Assembly (NCBI RefSeq): GCF_013031405.1
Contig: NZ_WPZY01000015.1
Coordinates: forward strand, 1-64,000
From: Ruegeria sp. HKCCD8929
GTDB lineage: Bacteria; Pseudomonadota; Alphaproteobacteria; Rhodobacterales; Rhodobacteraceae
Direction: 5' to 3'
DNA length: 64,000 nt
Positions 8,400 to 16,973 of the stretch are shown here, piece by piece. The notes below the pieces were generated by a model. That model worked only from the letters and a program-made list of their open reading frames with translations. It did no database searches and was not told the DNA's origin. A program made the position numbers and the translations under genes. How positions within the stretch are numbered: position 1 is the stretch's first letter; each line of letters begins with the position of its first letter.

Positions 8400-9646
8400 G
8401 ATACTCAGGTTTCAAGGTCATCAAAGAAGCGCTCACCGGGCATCGTGGCTGGGGCCCTGCATGGCGGGATGCCGAGCCGAAGTCAAACTATGATTACGTG
8501 ATCATCGGCGGGGGCGGCCACGGGCTGGCGACGGCCTATTATCTGGCCAAGCAGTATCGGCAATCCCGCATCGCGGTGGTCGAAAAGGGCTGGATCGGCG
8601 GCGGCAATGTCGGGCGCAACACGACGATCATCCGGTCAAACTACCTGCTGGACGGGAACGAGCCGTTTTACGAGTTCTCTCTCAAGCTCTGGGAGGTGCT
8701 GGAGCAGGATCTGAACTACAACGCGATGGTCAGCCAGCGGGGAATCCTGAACCTGATCCATTCCGACGCGCAGCGCGATGCCTTTGTCCGCCGGGGTAAC
8801 GCGATGATCCTGAACGGTGCCGATGCCGAGCTTCTGAGTACCGAGCAGATCCTGCGGCGCTATCCGTTTCTGAACGTGAACAACGCGCGGTTCCCGATCA
8901 AGGGCGGCCTCGCCCAGCATCGCGGCGGCACGGTGCGCCATGACGCGGTGGCCTGGGGCTATGCCCGCGCGGCGGATCAACATGGCGTCGATATCATCCA
9001 GAATTGCGAGGTTACCGGTTTTCGCATCGAAGACGGAACCTGCTCAGGCATTGAGACCACCCGCGGCTTCATCGGCGCCAAGAAGATCGCCGCCTGTGTT
9101 GCGGGCAGTTCCTCTCGCCTCATGACCAAGGCCGGGATGCGCCTGCCCATCGAAAGCCACGTGTTGCAAGCATTTGTGTCCGAAGGGCTGAAGCCGGTGC
9201 TTCCCGGCGTGATCACCTTCGGTGCCGGGCATTTCTATTGCAGCCAATCCGACAAGGGCGGCCTGGTCTTCGGCGGAGACATTGACGGCTACAACTCCTA
9301 TGCCCAGCGGGGCAATCTGCCCGTGGTCGAAGATGTCTGCGAGGGCGGCATGGCGATCTTTCCGGTGCTGGGCCGGGTGCGCCTTTTGCGGATGTGGGGC
9401 GGCATCATGGACATGTCCATGGACGGGTCGCCGATCATCGACCGCACCCATATCGACGGGCTCTATTTCAACGGCGGCTGGTGTTACGGCGGCTTCAAGG
9501 CCACGCCGGCCTCGGGCTTTGCCTTTGCGCATCTGCTGGCCACCGACACACCGCACGAAACGGCAACGGCCTATCGCTTCGACCGCTTCGCGCGCGGCTG
9601 CATGATCGACGAAAAAGGCATGGGCAATCAGCCCAACCTGCACTGA
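8396..9646 (+). CDS. mgdA: N-methylglutamate dehydrogenase, sarcosine-oxidase-beta-like subunit
   Basis: 416 residues. The protein opens MRYSGFKVIKEAL, then an FAD dinucleotide fold, YVIIGGGGHGLATAYYL near 34-50. The motif TVRHDAVAWGYAR holds His182, matching the histidine that carries covalent FMN in the beta subunit of heterotetrameric sarcosine oxidase. GGAG lies nine bases before the chosen ATG. Alone it would be called SoxB; the adjoining SoxD-, SoxA- and SoxG-like genes together with mgsABC and gmaS indicate the NMG pathway, in which this complex oxidises N-methylglutamate to glutamate and a one-carbon unit. A true sarcosine or N-methyl-amino-acid oxidase is the alternative. Confidence 0.8.
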   Translation: MRYSGFKVIKEALTGHRGWGPAWRDAEPKSNYDYVIIGGGGHGLATAYYLAKQYRQSRIAVVEKGWIGGGNVGRNTTIIRSNYLLDGNEPFYEFSLKLWEVLEQDLNYNAMVSQRGILNLIHSDAQRDAFVRRGNAMILNGADAELLSTEQILRRYPFLNVNNARFPIKGGLAQHRGGTVRHDAVAWGYARAADQHGVDIIQNCEVTGFRIEDGTCSGIETTRGFIGAKKIAACVAGSSSRLMTKAGMRLPIESHVLQAFVSEGLKPVLPGVITFGAGHFYCSQSDKGGLVFGGDIDGYNSYAQRGNLPVVEDVCEGGMAIFPVLGRVRLLRMWGGIMDMSMDGSPIIDRTHIDGLYFNGGWCYGGFKATPASGFAFAHLLATDTPHETATAYRFDRFARGCMIDEKGMGNQPNLH

Positions 9647-9658
9647 GGAGAGACCGGC

Positions 9659-9946
9659 ATGATGATCGACCATCCCACCCTCGGGCCCCGCGACGCAGCC
9701 GAGTTCGTCTACATGGGCTGCGCCTCACTGATCAACCGGCCCGACTGGCAGGCCGAGGACGCGCTGCAGCAATTCATCGACTACGGCTATCAGCGCGACA
9801 ACCCATCGGGCGCGCATCGTGAGCTGTGGTTTCACGAGGGCGGCGACCGCTCATGGCTGGTGGTGACCCGCGATACGGTCACCCACGCAATCACGCAAGT
9901 GGAACTGGCCCGCGACGTGGCCCGGCGCGAGGGACGTTCGAAATGA
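9659..9946 (+). CDS. mgdB: N-methylglutamate dehydrogenase, sarcosine-oxidase-delta-like subunit lacking the zinc cysteines
   Basis: 95 residues aligning with the SoxD family from the RDAAEFVYMG region through RDNPSGAHRELWFHEGGDR to VTRDTVTHAI. In sarcosine oxidase this small subunit holds a structural Zn through an N-terminal CPxCG pair plus a His and a Cys near residues 59-63. Here the first pair is HPTLG (His5 and Leu8 in place of cysteines) and the later pair is His59 and Asp63. So three of four ligands are changed. GAGGAG precedes the start by eight bases, and the stop overlaps the next start (ATGA at 9943-9946). Whether this is normal for NMG dehydrogenases could not be checked here. 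Confidence 0.78.
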   Translation: MMIDHPTLGPRDAAEFVYMGCASLINRPDWQAEDALQQFIDYGYQRDNPSGAHRELWFHEGGDRSWLVVTRDTVTHAITQVELARDVARREGRSK

Positions 9947-12897
9947 CCCAGACCAACCGTTTGCAGGGCGGGATGATCGACCGCTCCCGGACCCTCTCGT
10001 TCCGTTTCGACGGCAAGGCGTTTCAGGGGCACCCCGGCGACACGCTGGCCTCGGCCCTGCTGGCCAATGACGTGCGGCTGATGGGCCGGTCGTTCAAGTA
10101 TCACCGTCCGCGCGGCCCGATGACCGCCGGGTCGGAAGAGCCGAACGCCATTGTCGAGCTGCGCACGGGCGCGCGGCAGGAGCCCAACACCCGCGCCACC
10201 ACGGCCGAGCTGTTTGACGGGCTGGTGGCCAATTCGCAAAACCGCTGGCCGTCGCTGCGCTTCGATGCCATGGGCGTCAACGACTGGCTGTCGCCCTTTT
10301 TCGCCGCCGGGTTCTACTACAAGACCTTCATGTGGCCCGCGAAGTTCTGGGAAAAACTCTATGAGCCGATGATCCGGCGCGCTGCCGGTCTGGGATCGGT
10401 CAGTTTCGAACCCGATCCCGACAGCTACGACAAAGGCTTCCTGTATTGCGATCTGCTGGTGATCGGCGGCGGCCCAGCCGGGCTTGCAACGGCCCTGCGC
10501 GCCGGTGAGGCCGGGGCGCGGGTGATCCTGGCGGATGAGGATTTCACCCTCGGCGGCAGGCTCAACGCGGAAACCCATGAGGTCGCGGGAATGGCGGGTC
10601 ACGCCTGGGCGGCGCAAGCCGTTGCCCGTCTGGCCGATATGCCCAATGTCCGCGTCATGCCGCGCACGACGATCCTCGGAGCCTTTGACCATGGCACCTA
10701 CGGAGCGCTGGAGCGGGTGAGCGACCATCTGGCGGTGCCGGAAAAGGGCAAGCCGCGCCAAATCCTGTGGCGCATCTATTCCAAGCATGCGCTGCTGGCC
10801 GCAGGCGCGACCGAGCGTCCGATTGCCTTTGAAAACAACGACCGGCCCGGGATCATGCTGGCAGGCGCCGTTCGATCCTATGTCAACCGCTGGGCAGTAA
10901 CCCCGGCGCAGAACGTGGCGATCTTTACCAACAACGATGACGGGCATCGCACCGCGACGGACCTGCGTACCAGGGGTGTCAACGTGGCGGCGGTGATCGA
11001 CACCCGGCCGGATGCGCCGGATGGCGGCGATTTCGAGGTGATCAGGGGCGGCGTGATCACCAACACCTCCGGACGGCTCGGCCTGACCGGCATCGAAGTC
11101 CGCACGGCGGATGGTGGGCAGCGAAAGATCTCCTGCGGCGCGCTGGGTGTCTCGGGCGGCTGGAACCCGAATGTGGCGCTGACTTGCCATCAGGGCGGGC
11201 GTCCCGCGTGGAATACGGATATCGCCGCCTTTGTGCCCGGCAGCACGCTGCCTCCGAACATGTCGGTTGCGGGCGCCGCAAACGGCGTGTTCACCACCCA
11301 TGGTGCGTTTCACACCGGCGCCAAGGCAGCCAGTCAGATACTGGACCATCTGGGTCTGTCCGCGCCCGCGCCGGACCTTCCCGAGGCCGAAGACGGCCCG
11401 GTCAACCTCACCCCCTTCTGGCATGTGAAAGATGCCAAACGCGCCTGGGTCGATCAGCAGAACGATGTGACAGCCAAGGACGTCAAACTGGCGCATCAGG
11501 AGAATTTCGTCTCGGTCGAGCATCTGAAACGCTACACCACGCTGGGCATGGCCACCGATCAGGGCAAGACCTCCAACATGGCCGGGCTTGCGATCATGGC
11601 CGAGGTGGCGGGCAAATCCATTCCCGAGGTCGGCACCACCATGTTCCGCCCGCCCTACACCCCAACCGCGATAGGCGCGTTCGCCGGACGGTCGCGGGAC
11701 AAGGATTTTCGCCCCGTGCGCAAGACACCCAGCCATGTCTGGGCCGAAGAGAAGGGCGCGGTTTTTGTCGAGGTCGGCATGTGGTTGCGGGCTCAGTGGT
11801 TTCCGCAGCCCGGCGAAACCCACTGGCGCGAAAGCGTCGACCGCGAGGTACTGCAAACCCGCAAATCGGTTGGCATCTGCGACGTGACCACGCTGGGCAA
11901 GATCGACGTGCAGGGCGCGGATGCGGCGGATTTCCTGAACAGGATCTATTGCAACGGTTTTGCGAAACTCCCCGTCGGCAAGACCCGCTATGGGCTGATG
12001 CTGCGCGAGGATGGCATCGCGATGGACGACGGCACGGCGGCCCGTCTGGCCGACGACCATTTCGTCGTGACCACTACAACCGCCAACGCCGTTGGGGTCT
12101 ATCGCCACATGGAGTTCGTGCGCCAATGCCTGTTCCCGGACATGGACGTGCAGCTTATTTCGACGACCGAAGCCTGGGCACAGTTTGCCGTGGCCGGACC
12201 CAATGCCCGCAAGCTGCTGCGCAAGGTGGTGGACGACGATTACGACGTCTCGAACGAGGGGTTCCCGTTCATGGCCTGCGCCGAGATCACGGTATGCGGA
12301 GGCCTGCGGGCGCGGCTGTTCCGGATCTCGTTCTCGGGAGAGTTGGCCTATGAGATCGCCGTACCGACCCGCTACGGCGACGCCATGATCCGCAAGCTGA
12401 TGCAGGCGGGTGAAGAGTTCGATGTCGTGCCCTATGGCACCGAGGCGCTCGGCGTCATGCGGATCGAGAAGGGTCACGCCGCGGGCAATGAGCTGAACGG
12501 CACCACGACAGCCCTCAATCTGGGCATGGGGCGGATGGTCTCCAAGAAAAAGGACTCCATAGGCTCCACCCTGTCCGAGAGAGAGGGGCTGAACGAGGAT
12601 GACGCGCTTAAGCTGGTCGGGTTCAAGCCGGTGGACAACTCGAAACCGGTGCCAGCGGGATCGCATCTCATGACCAAGGGGTCACAGGTCGATGCGGCCC
12701 ATGATCAGGGCTATGTCACCTCGGCCTGCTATTCGCCAAATCTCGGCTGCCATATCGGGATCGGCTTTCTGAAATCTGGCCACGCGCGGACCGGTGAGGT
12801 CATCCGGCTGGTCAGCCCGCTGACCGGCATCGACCACGAGGTCGAAGTGGTGAGCGCGCATTTCGTCGATCCAGAGGGGGAGCGTCTTCGTGCATGA
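9943..12897 (+). CDS. mgdC: N-methylglutamate dehydrogenase, sarcosine-oxidase-alpha-like subunit
   Basis: 984 residues, the size of SoxA. In order: an N-terminal region of about 100 residues resembling a 2Fe-2S ferredoxin fold but without its cysteines (FDGKAFQGHPGDTLASALLA); an NAD-binding domain with LLVIGGGPAGLATALRAGE near residue 170; a second flavoprotein domain; and a C-terminal aminomethyltransferase (GcvT/T-protein-like) folate domain from about residue 600, containing DVTTLGKIDVQGADAADFL and the conserved SFSGELAYEI. The folate domain fits transfer of the released methyl carbon to tetrahydrofolate. The start overlaps the preceding stop by four bases. Confidence 0.83.
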   Translation: MTQTNRLQGGMIDRSRTLSFRFDGKAFQGHPGDTLASALLANDVRLMGRSFKYHRPRGPMTAGSEEPNAIVELRTGARQEPNTRATTAELFDGLVANSQNRWPSLRFDAMGVNDWLSPFFAAGFYYKTFMWPAKFWEKLYEPMIRRAAGLGSVSFEPDPDSYDKGFLYCDLLVIGGGPAGLATALRAGEAGARVILADEDFTLGGRLNAETHEVAGMAGHAWAAQAVARLADMPNVRVMPRTTILGAFDHGTYGALERVSDHLAVPEKGKPRQILWRIYSKHALLAAGATERPIAFENNDRPGIMLAGAVRSYVNRWAVTPAQNVAIFTNNDDGHRTATDLRTRGVNVAAVIDTRPDAPDGGDFEVIRGGVITNTSGRLGLTGIEVRTADGGQRKISCGALGVSGGWNPNVALTCHQGGRPAWNTDIAAFVPGSTLPPNMSVAGAANGVFTTHGAFHTGAKAASQILDHLGLSAPAPDLPEAEDGPVNLTPFWHVKDAKRAWVDQQNDVTAKDVKLAHQENFVSVEHLKRYTTLGMATDQGKTSNMAGLAIMAEVAGKSIPEVGTTMFRPPYTPTAIGAFAGRSRDKDFRPVRKTPSHVWAEEKGAVFVEVGMWLRAQWFPQPGETHWRESVDREVLQTRKSVGICDVTTLGKIDVQGADAADFLNRIYCNGFAKLPVGKTRYGLMLREDGIAMDDGTAARLADDHFVVTTTTANAVGVYRHMEFVRQCLFPDMDVQLISTTEAWAQFAVAGPNARKLLRKVVDDDYDVSNEGFPFMACAEITVCGGLRARLFRISFSGELAYEIAVPTRYGDAMIRKLMQAGEEFDVVPYGTEALGVMRIEKGHAAGNELNGTTTALNLGMGRMVSKKKDSIGSTLSEREGLNEDDALKLVGFKPVDNSKPVPAGSHLMTKGSQVDAAHDQGYVTSACYSPNLGCHIGIGFLKSGHARTGEVIRLVSPLTGIDHEVEVVSAHFVDPEGERLRA

Positions 12898-13450
12898 TCT
12901 TGTTGCAATCACGCCGCTGGGGGCCGCCGAGCCCCGCGTGGACACCCACGGCCCGGTCACGCTCAGCGAGATCACCGATACGGCTCTGGCCTCCGTCGCC
13001 GCCCGATTGGGGCAGGAGGAACAGGCCCGGGCCTGGCTGGGCACAACTCTCGGGGTGGCAGCGCCCGATCCCGCGCGCGTCGGGGGTAAGGACCTGACCG
13101 CATTCTGGATGGGCCCCGATCAGTGGATGGTCGAAGCCCCCTATCGAACCCACGAGATGCTGGCACCGGACCTCGCCCGACAGGCGGGTGGGGTGGCAAG
13201 TGTGACCGAACAGTCCGACGCCTGGTGCCGGTTCGACCTTGCCGGCGATGGCCTTGCGGACGTATTCGAGCGCCTATGCCCAGCAGACGTGCGCAGTTTC
13301 AAGGGCGGCGAGGCGGTGCGGACCTCCATCGACCATCTCGGATGCTTCCTGATCTGCCGGACACCGGAGCATTTCTCGGTCTACGGACCGCGCTCCTCCG
13401 CCGGCTCATTGCATCACGCGCTGTTGGTGGTCATGCGTTCGGCGCACTGA
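12890..13450 (+). CDS. mgdD: N-methylglutamate dehydrogenase, sarcosine-oxidase-gamma-like subunit
   Basis: 186 residues starting at GTG 12890, overlapping the previous gene by eight bases. It has the SoxG layout: a T-protein-related fold with FWMGPDQWMVEAP in the middle and a C-terminal CFLICRTPEHFSVYGPRSSAGSL, where the SYxxxxxRS-like end is typical of gamma subunits. SoxG makes the contact surface for the alpha-subunit folate domain. It closes the mgd operon; the AraC-type gene on the other strand ends 11 bases beyond it. Confidence 0.75.
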   Translation: MHDLVAITPLGAAEPRVDTHGPVTLSEITDTALASVAARLGQEEQARAWLGTTLGVAAPDPARVGGKDLTAFWMGPDQWMVEAPYRTHEMLAPDLARQAGGVASVTEQSDAWCRFDLAGDGLADVFERLCPADVRSFKGGEAVRTSIDHLGCFLICRTPEHFSVYGPRSSAGSLHHALLVVMRSAH

Positions 13451-13461
13451 CGCGGGAGAGT

Positions 13462-14457
13462 TCACACGGAGGGAACCGGCAGGTTGCCCTCAACCCGGTA
13501 GAGGTTGATGCGCTTGCGGTCCTCCTGAGGGCTCAGCCCGAAGGTGTTGCGGTAGTGTTTCGCAAAGGCCTGAACGCTGCTGTAGCCGACCGCAGCCGCC
13601 ACATCACCCATACGGTCATCGGAATACATCACGATCTGGCGGGCCGCTTTCATCCTGAGGTGGCGAAAATACCCGGTCGGGTTCTGGCCGGTGGCGCGTT
13701 TGAAACTGCGTTCGAGATGCCGGGGGGTGATACCCAGCGCATCCGCGATATCCGCCATCGGCACCGGCTCGGCCAGATCGCGGGTGAACAGCTCTATGGC
13801 CCGGGCCACCAGGGGCGGCAGGTCAGTGCTCGCGCCGTCGGTGCCGGGGGCGGGCACGATCTGATGCACGCCTTCCTTGCGCATCATCGGGTGCTGGAAC
13901 CAGCAGGCGACCTCGGTCGCGATGGCATGACCCAGCTTTGCGTCTATCAGATGCAGGGCCAGATCAAAGGCTGCTGCCGCGCCCGAGGCCGTGACGCAGC
14001 GCGGGTCGATTTCAATGGTCCGGTCCGAGAAAGGCATATCGGGAAATTCCGAGGCAAAGGCGGCGGCATAGCACCAATGCACCGACAGGGGCGCCCTGTT
14101 GGCCACACCGCTGCGCACAAGCGGAAACACTCCACCGCTGATGGCGCCGGGGATCACGCCGTGGCGAGCGATGCGCCGCAAAAGGGCAGGGGTCTTGTCG
14201 TCCGCGAAACGGATCGAGGGTGCCGACAGCAGCAGCAGGTAATCGAGGGCGCAGTCATCTGCCAGCGTGGCATCGGCCTCAAACACCACGCCCGCGCTGG
14301 ACGTGACCCGGGGGCCGGATTCCGAGATCAGCGTCCAGCCAAAAACACCCTGATCCGAGATCTCGTTCGCAGCCCGCAGCGGCTCGATCACCGATGTCAG
14401 GCATGCCATTGGAAATCCGGGGAAAATCAGAAAGCCGATCTGGGTAGTGCTCATCAT
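13462..14457 (-). CDS. GlxA/GbdR-type AraC-family transcriptional regulator
   Basis: 331 residues from the ATG at 14457 (an ORF extension to 14496 is possible). The N-terminal half is a DJ-1/PfpI-like amidotransferase fold (IGFLIFPGFPMACLTSVIEPLRAAN) that serves as sensor. The C-terminal hundred residues hold two AraC helix-turn-helices, MADIADALGITPRHLERSFK and MGDVAAAVGYSSVQAFAKHYRN. Members of this subgroup (for example GbdR) activate catabolism of methylated amines such as glycine betaine. Lying between mgdABCD and mgsABC, it is probably the pathway activator. It is divergent from the XRE-cupin gene and convergent with mgdD. Confidence 0.85.
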   Translation of the reverse strand: MMSTTQIGFLIFPGFPMACLTSVIEPLRAANEISDQGVFGWTLISESGPRVTSSAGVVFEADATLADDCALDYLLLLSAPSIRFADDKTPALLRRIARHGVIPGAISGGVFPLVRSGVANRAPLSVHWCYAAAFASEFPDMPFSDRTIEIDPRCVTASGAAAAFDLALHLIDAKLGHAIATEVACWFQHPMMRKEGVHQIVPAPGTDGASTDLPPLVARAIELFTRDLAEPVPMADIADALGITPRHLERSFKRATGQNPTGYFRHLRMKAARQIVMYSDDRMGDVAAAVGYSSVQAFAKHYRNTFGLSPQEDRKRINLYRVEGNLPVPSV

Positions 14458-14622
14458 GAACCCATGTACGTGACTGGCAGGCGCGGCTGGCCGCACCTTC
14501 GTGTGGTGCGCGTTTTCGCGACCGTGACGGTGTTTGCCTATTGTAATCTAAGGTGCTGAATGTTTCCTATAAATAAACACGCCATCCCGGCGTTTTTGAT
14601 CAACAAGCAGACCTCTAATCCA

Positions 14623-15246
14623 ATGACGAAGCTGTCCCAAGACCCCCATGTTCTGCGCGATACCAGCGAAAAAACGCTGGAGGTCGCCATCGGCCGCGAG
14701 GTGCGCGCCTACCGCAGGAAACAGAACATGACGGTGGCCGAGCTGTCGAAAGTAACCGACCTGTCCATCGGTATGCTGTCCAAGATCGAGAACGGAAACA
14801 CCTCGCCGTCGCTGACCACATTGCAGACCCTGTCGAATGCGCTATCGGTCCCGTTGACCGCGTTCTTCCGCGGGTTCGAAGAGCGCAGGGAAGCCGTGCA
14901 CACAAAGGCCGGGGAAGGGGTTGAGATTGATCGCGAGGGCACCCGGGCCGGCCATCAGTACAATCTGCTGGGGCATATCGGGTCTAACTCCAGCGGTGTG
15001 ATCGTCGAGCCTTATCTGATCGTTCTGGACAGCCAGGCCGATGTGTTCCGGACCTTCCAGCACGACGGGATCGAAATGATCTACATGCTGGAGGGCGAGG
15101 TCGATTACCGTCACGGCAACGAACAATACGCGCTGAAGCCGGGCGATACGCTGTTCTTCGACGCGGACGCGCCGCATGGTCCCGAGACATTGGTGAAACT
15201 GCCGGCCCGATACCTCTCGGTGATCAGCTACCCGCAAAAGAGCTGA
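14623..15246 (+). CDS. XRE-cupin transcriptional regulator of the methylamine cluster
   Basis: A lambda-type helix-turn-helix at the N terminus (REVRAYRRKQNMTVAELSK, then LSIGMLSKIENGNTSPSL) is joined to a C-terminal cupin_2 barrel (YMLEGEVDYRHGNEQYALKPGD, FDADAPHGPE). The ATG at 14623 is preferred because the domain starts close to it; an ATG at 14560, with AAGG before it, would add 21 residues and cannot be excluded. Proteins of this class sense small ligands with the cupin and often repress nearby catabolic genes. It lies 114 bases upstream of mgsA on the same strand, with a palindrome in the gap. Confidence 0.82.
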   Translation: MTKLSQDPHVLRDTSEKTLEVAIGREVRAYRRKQNMTVAELSKVTDLSIGMLSKIENGNTSPSLTTLQTLSNALSVPLTAFFRGFEERREAVHTKAGEGVEIDREGTRAGHQYNLLGHIGSNSSGVIVEPYLIVLDSQADVFRTFQHDGIEMIYMLEGEVDYRHGNEQYALKPGDTLFFDADAPHGPETLVKLPARYLSVISYPQKS

Positions 15247-15254
15247 CTTAAATT

Positions 15255-15267
15255 TTCCTTAAAGGAA
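15255..15267. promoter_or_regulatory. Candidate operator upstream of mgsA
   Basis: A perfect palindrome TTCCTT-A-AAGGAA lies in an A/T-rich stretch between the XRE-cupin gene and mgsA. A partly similar TTTCCTATAAATAAA occurs at 14563-14577, ahead of the chosen start of the XRE gene. Position makes both candidates for binding by the XRE protein; there is no direct evidence. Confidence 0.3.
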
Positions 15268-15360
15268 TATTAGTTTACTGAGATTGCGAATCTCCGAATT
15301 CGATGCTAGCCTGCCGCAAAGCCCGAAACGGGTGGACTCATTTTTGCGGAGCTACAGGAA

Positions 15361-16287
15361 ATGTGCGGTATCGTAGGACTGTTTCTAAAGGACGAGGCGC
15401 TTCAGCCTCAGCTCGGTTCCCTGCTCACGGACATGCTGATCACCATGTCCGACCGTGGGCCGGATAGCGCCGGGATCGCCGTCTACGGCACGGATGACGC
15501 GGGGCAGTCCAAGCTGACCGTGCAATCGGACAGCCCCGGCGCCTTTGACGGGCTGGCGGAGAAACTGGGTGGTGCGCTGGGTGCAGCCGTGTCCCTGACG
15601 CGCCGCGATACCCACGCGGTCCTCTCCGTTCCGGCCGGGCAAGCCGATGCCGCCCGCGCTGCGCTGCGCGTGCTGGCGCCTGATCTTCGGGTGATGTCGG
15701 TCGGCGATACGCTGGAAATCTACAAAGAGGTCGGCCTGCCCAAGGATGTCGCGGCCAGGTTCGAGATCTCGAAAATGACCGGCACCCATGGTATCGGTCA
15801 CACGCGCATGGCCACCGAATCCGCCGTGACCACATTGGGCGCGCATCCGTTCAACACCGGACCCGATCAATGCCTCGTGCATAACGGCTCGCTGTCCAAC
15901 CACAACTCGCTGCGCCGCAAGCTTATCCGCGAAGGCATGCAGTTTGAGACCGAGAACGATACCGAGGTGGCCGCTGCCTATCTGACGTGGAAAATGCAGA
16001 ATGGCGCCACGCTGGGTGAGGCGCTGACGGATTCGCTCGACGATCTGGATGGCTTCTTCAACTTCGTCGTCGGCACCAAGGACGGGTTTGGCGTCGTGCG
16101 CGATCCCATCGCCTGCAAACCGGCGGTGATGGCGGAAACCGATCAATACGTGGCCTTCGGGTCCGAATACCGCGCCCTGGTCGATCTGCCCGGCATCGAA
16201 CAGGCCCGTGTGTGGGAGCCCGAGCCGGCAACGGTCTATTTCTGGACCCACGACACGACGTCTACCCCGGACCGGAGGGCCGCCTGA
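15361..16287 (+). CDS. mgsA: N-methylglutamate synthase subunit A (class II glutamine amidotransferase domain)
   Basis: 308 residues opening MCGIVGLF, where Cys2 becomes the N-terminal nucleophile of Ntn amidotransferases such as GltB, PurF and GlmS. Further class II hallmarks are the DRGPDSAG region near residue 36, GIGHTRMATES near 141, and HPFNTGPDQCLVHNGSLSNH near 160. In the NMG pathway this GlxB-like subunit is thought to act on gamma-glutamylmethylamide to release methylamine. The stop is one base before mgsB. Confidence 0.85.
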   Translation: MCGIVGLFLKDEALQPQLGSLLTDMLITMSDRGPDSAGIAVYGTDDAGQSKLTVQSDSPGAFDGLAEKLGGALGAAVSLTRRDTHAVLSVPAGQADAARAALRVLAPDLRVMSVGDTLEIYKEVGLPKDVAARFEISKMTGTHGIGHTRMATESAVTTLGAHPFNTGPDQCLVHNGSLSNHNSLRRKLIREGMQFETENDTEVAAAYLTWKMQNGATLGEALTDSLDDLDGFFNFVVGTKDGFGVVRDPIACKPAVMAETDQYVAFGSEYRALVDLPGIEQARVWEPEPATVYFWTHDTTSTPDRRAA

Positions 16288-16288
16288 C

Positions 16289-16966
16289 ATGCAGACCTAC
16301 GATCTTGAATCCGGTGACCTGCGGTGCCTGAACGCCTCGCTTCACGCGCAGGCCGAAGCCACCAACCAGACCGCGTGGGAGGTGGTGAACCCCCGGGGCA
16401 GCCACGCCATCGCCGTGGGACTAGACGCCCCCATCGAAGTCAACGTGAAGGGCTCGACCGGGTATTATTGCGCTGGAATGAACAAGCAGGCCACCGTGCA
16501 CATACACGGCTCGGCAGGGCCCGGCGTGGCCGAAAACATGATGTCCGGCACGGTTATCGTCGACGGCGATGCCAGCCAGTATGCCGGTGCCACGGGCAAC
16601 GGGGGCACGCTGGTCATCAAGGGCAATGCCAGTTCCCGCTGCGGTATCTCGATGAAGGGCATCGATATCGTCGTCCATGGCGATGTCGGCCACATGTCCG
16701 CCTTCATGGCGCAGTCCGGCAATCTGGTGGTCTGCGGCGATGCGGGTGACGCGCTGGGCGATTCAATTTACGAGGCGCGCCTGTTCGTGCGCGGGTCGGT
16801 GAAATCGCTGGGCGCGGACTGCGTGGAAAAGGAGATGCGGCCCGAACATATCGAGCTGCTGCGCGATCTGCTCGCGCGCGGCGGATGCGATGCCAAGCCG
16901 GAAGAGTTCAAGCGATACGGCTCGGCCCGGCAGCTTTACAACTTCAAGATCGACAATGCCTATTGA
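16289..16966 (+). CDS. mgsB: N-methylglutamate synthase subunit B (GltB C-terminal beta-helix domain)
   Basis: 225 residues that correspond to the right-handed beta-helix at the C terminus of glutamate synthase and of FwdC/FmdC subunits. Repeated G-x-G turns such as GSTGYYCAGMNKQATVHIHG, GATGNGGTLVIKGNASSR and GDAGDALGDSIYEARLFVRG show the helix rungs. The ATG at 16289 follows the mgsA stop after one base; a longer upstream frame runs inside mgsA and is discarded. The protein is GlxC-like and structural. Confidence 0.82.
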   Translation: MQTYDLESGDLRCLNASLHAQAEATNQTAWEVVNPRGSHAIAVGLDAPIEVNVKGSTGYYCAGMNKQATVHIHGSAGPGVAENMMSGTVIVDGDASQYAGATGNGGTLVIKGNASSRCGISMKGIDIVVHGDVGHMSAFMAQSGNLVVCGDAGDALGDSIYEARLFVRGSVKSLGADCVEKEMRPEHIELLRDLLARGGCDAKPEEFKRYGSARQLYNFKIDNAY

Positions 16967-16973
16967 GGGACCC

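Noticed and set aside
9832..12666. Very long minus-strand open frame opposite mgdC
   Set aside because: It is the antisense shadow of a high-GC gene; the plus strand has full SoxA domains.
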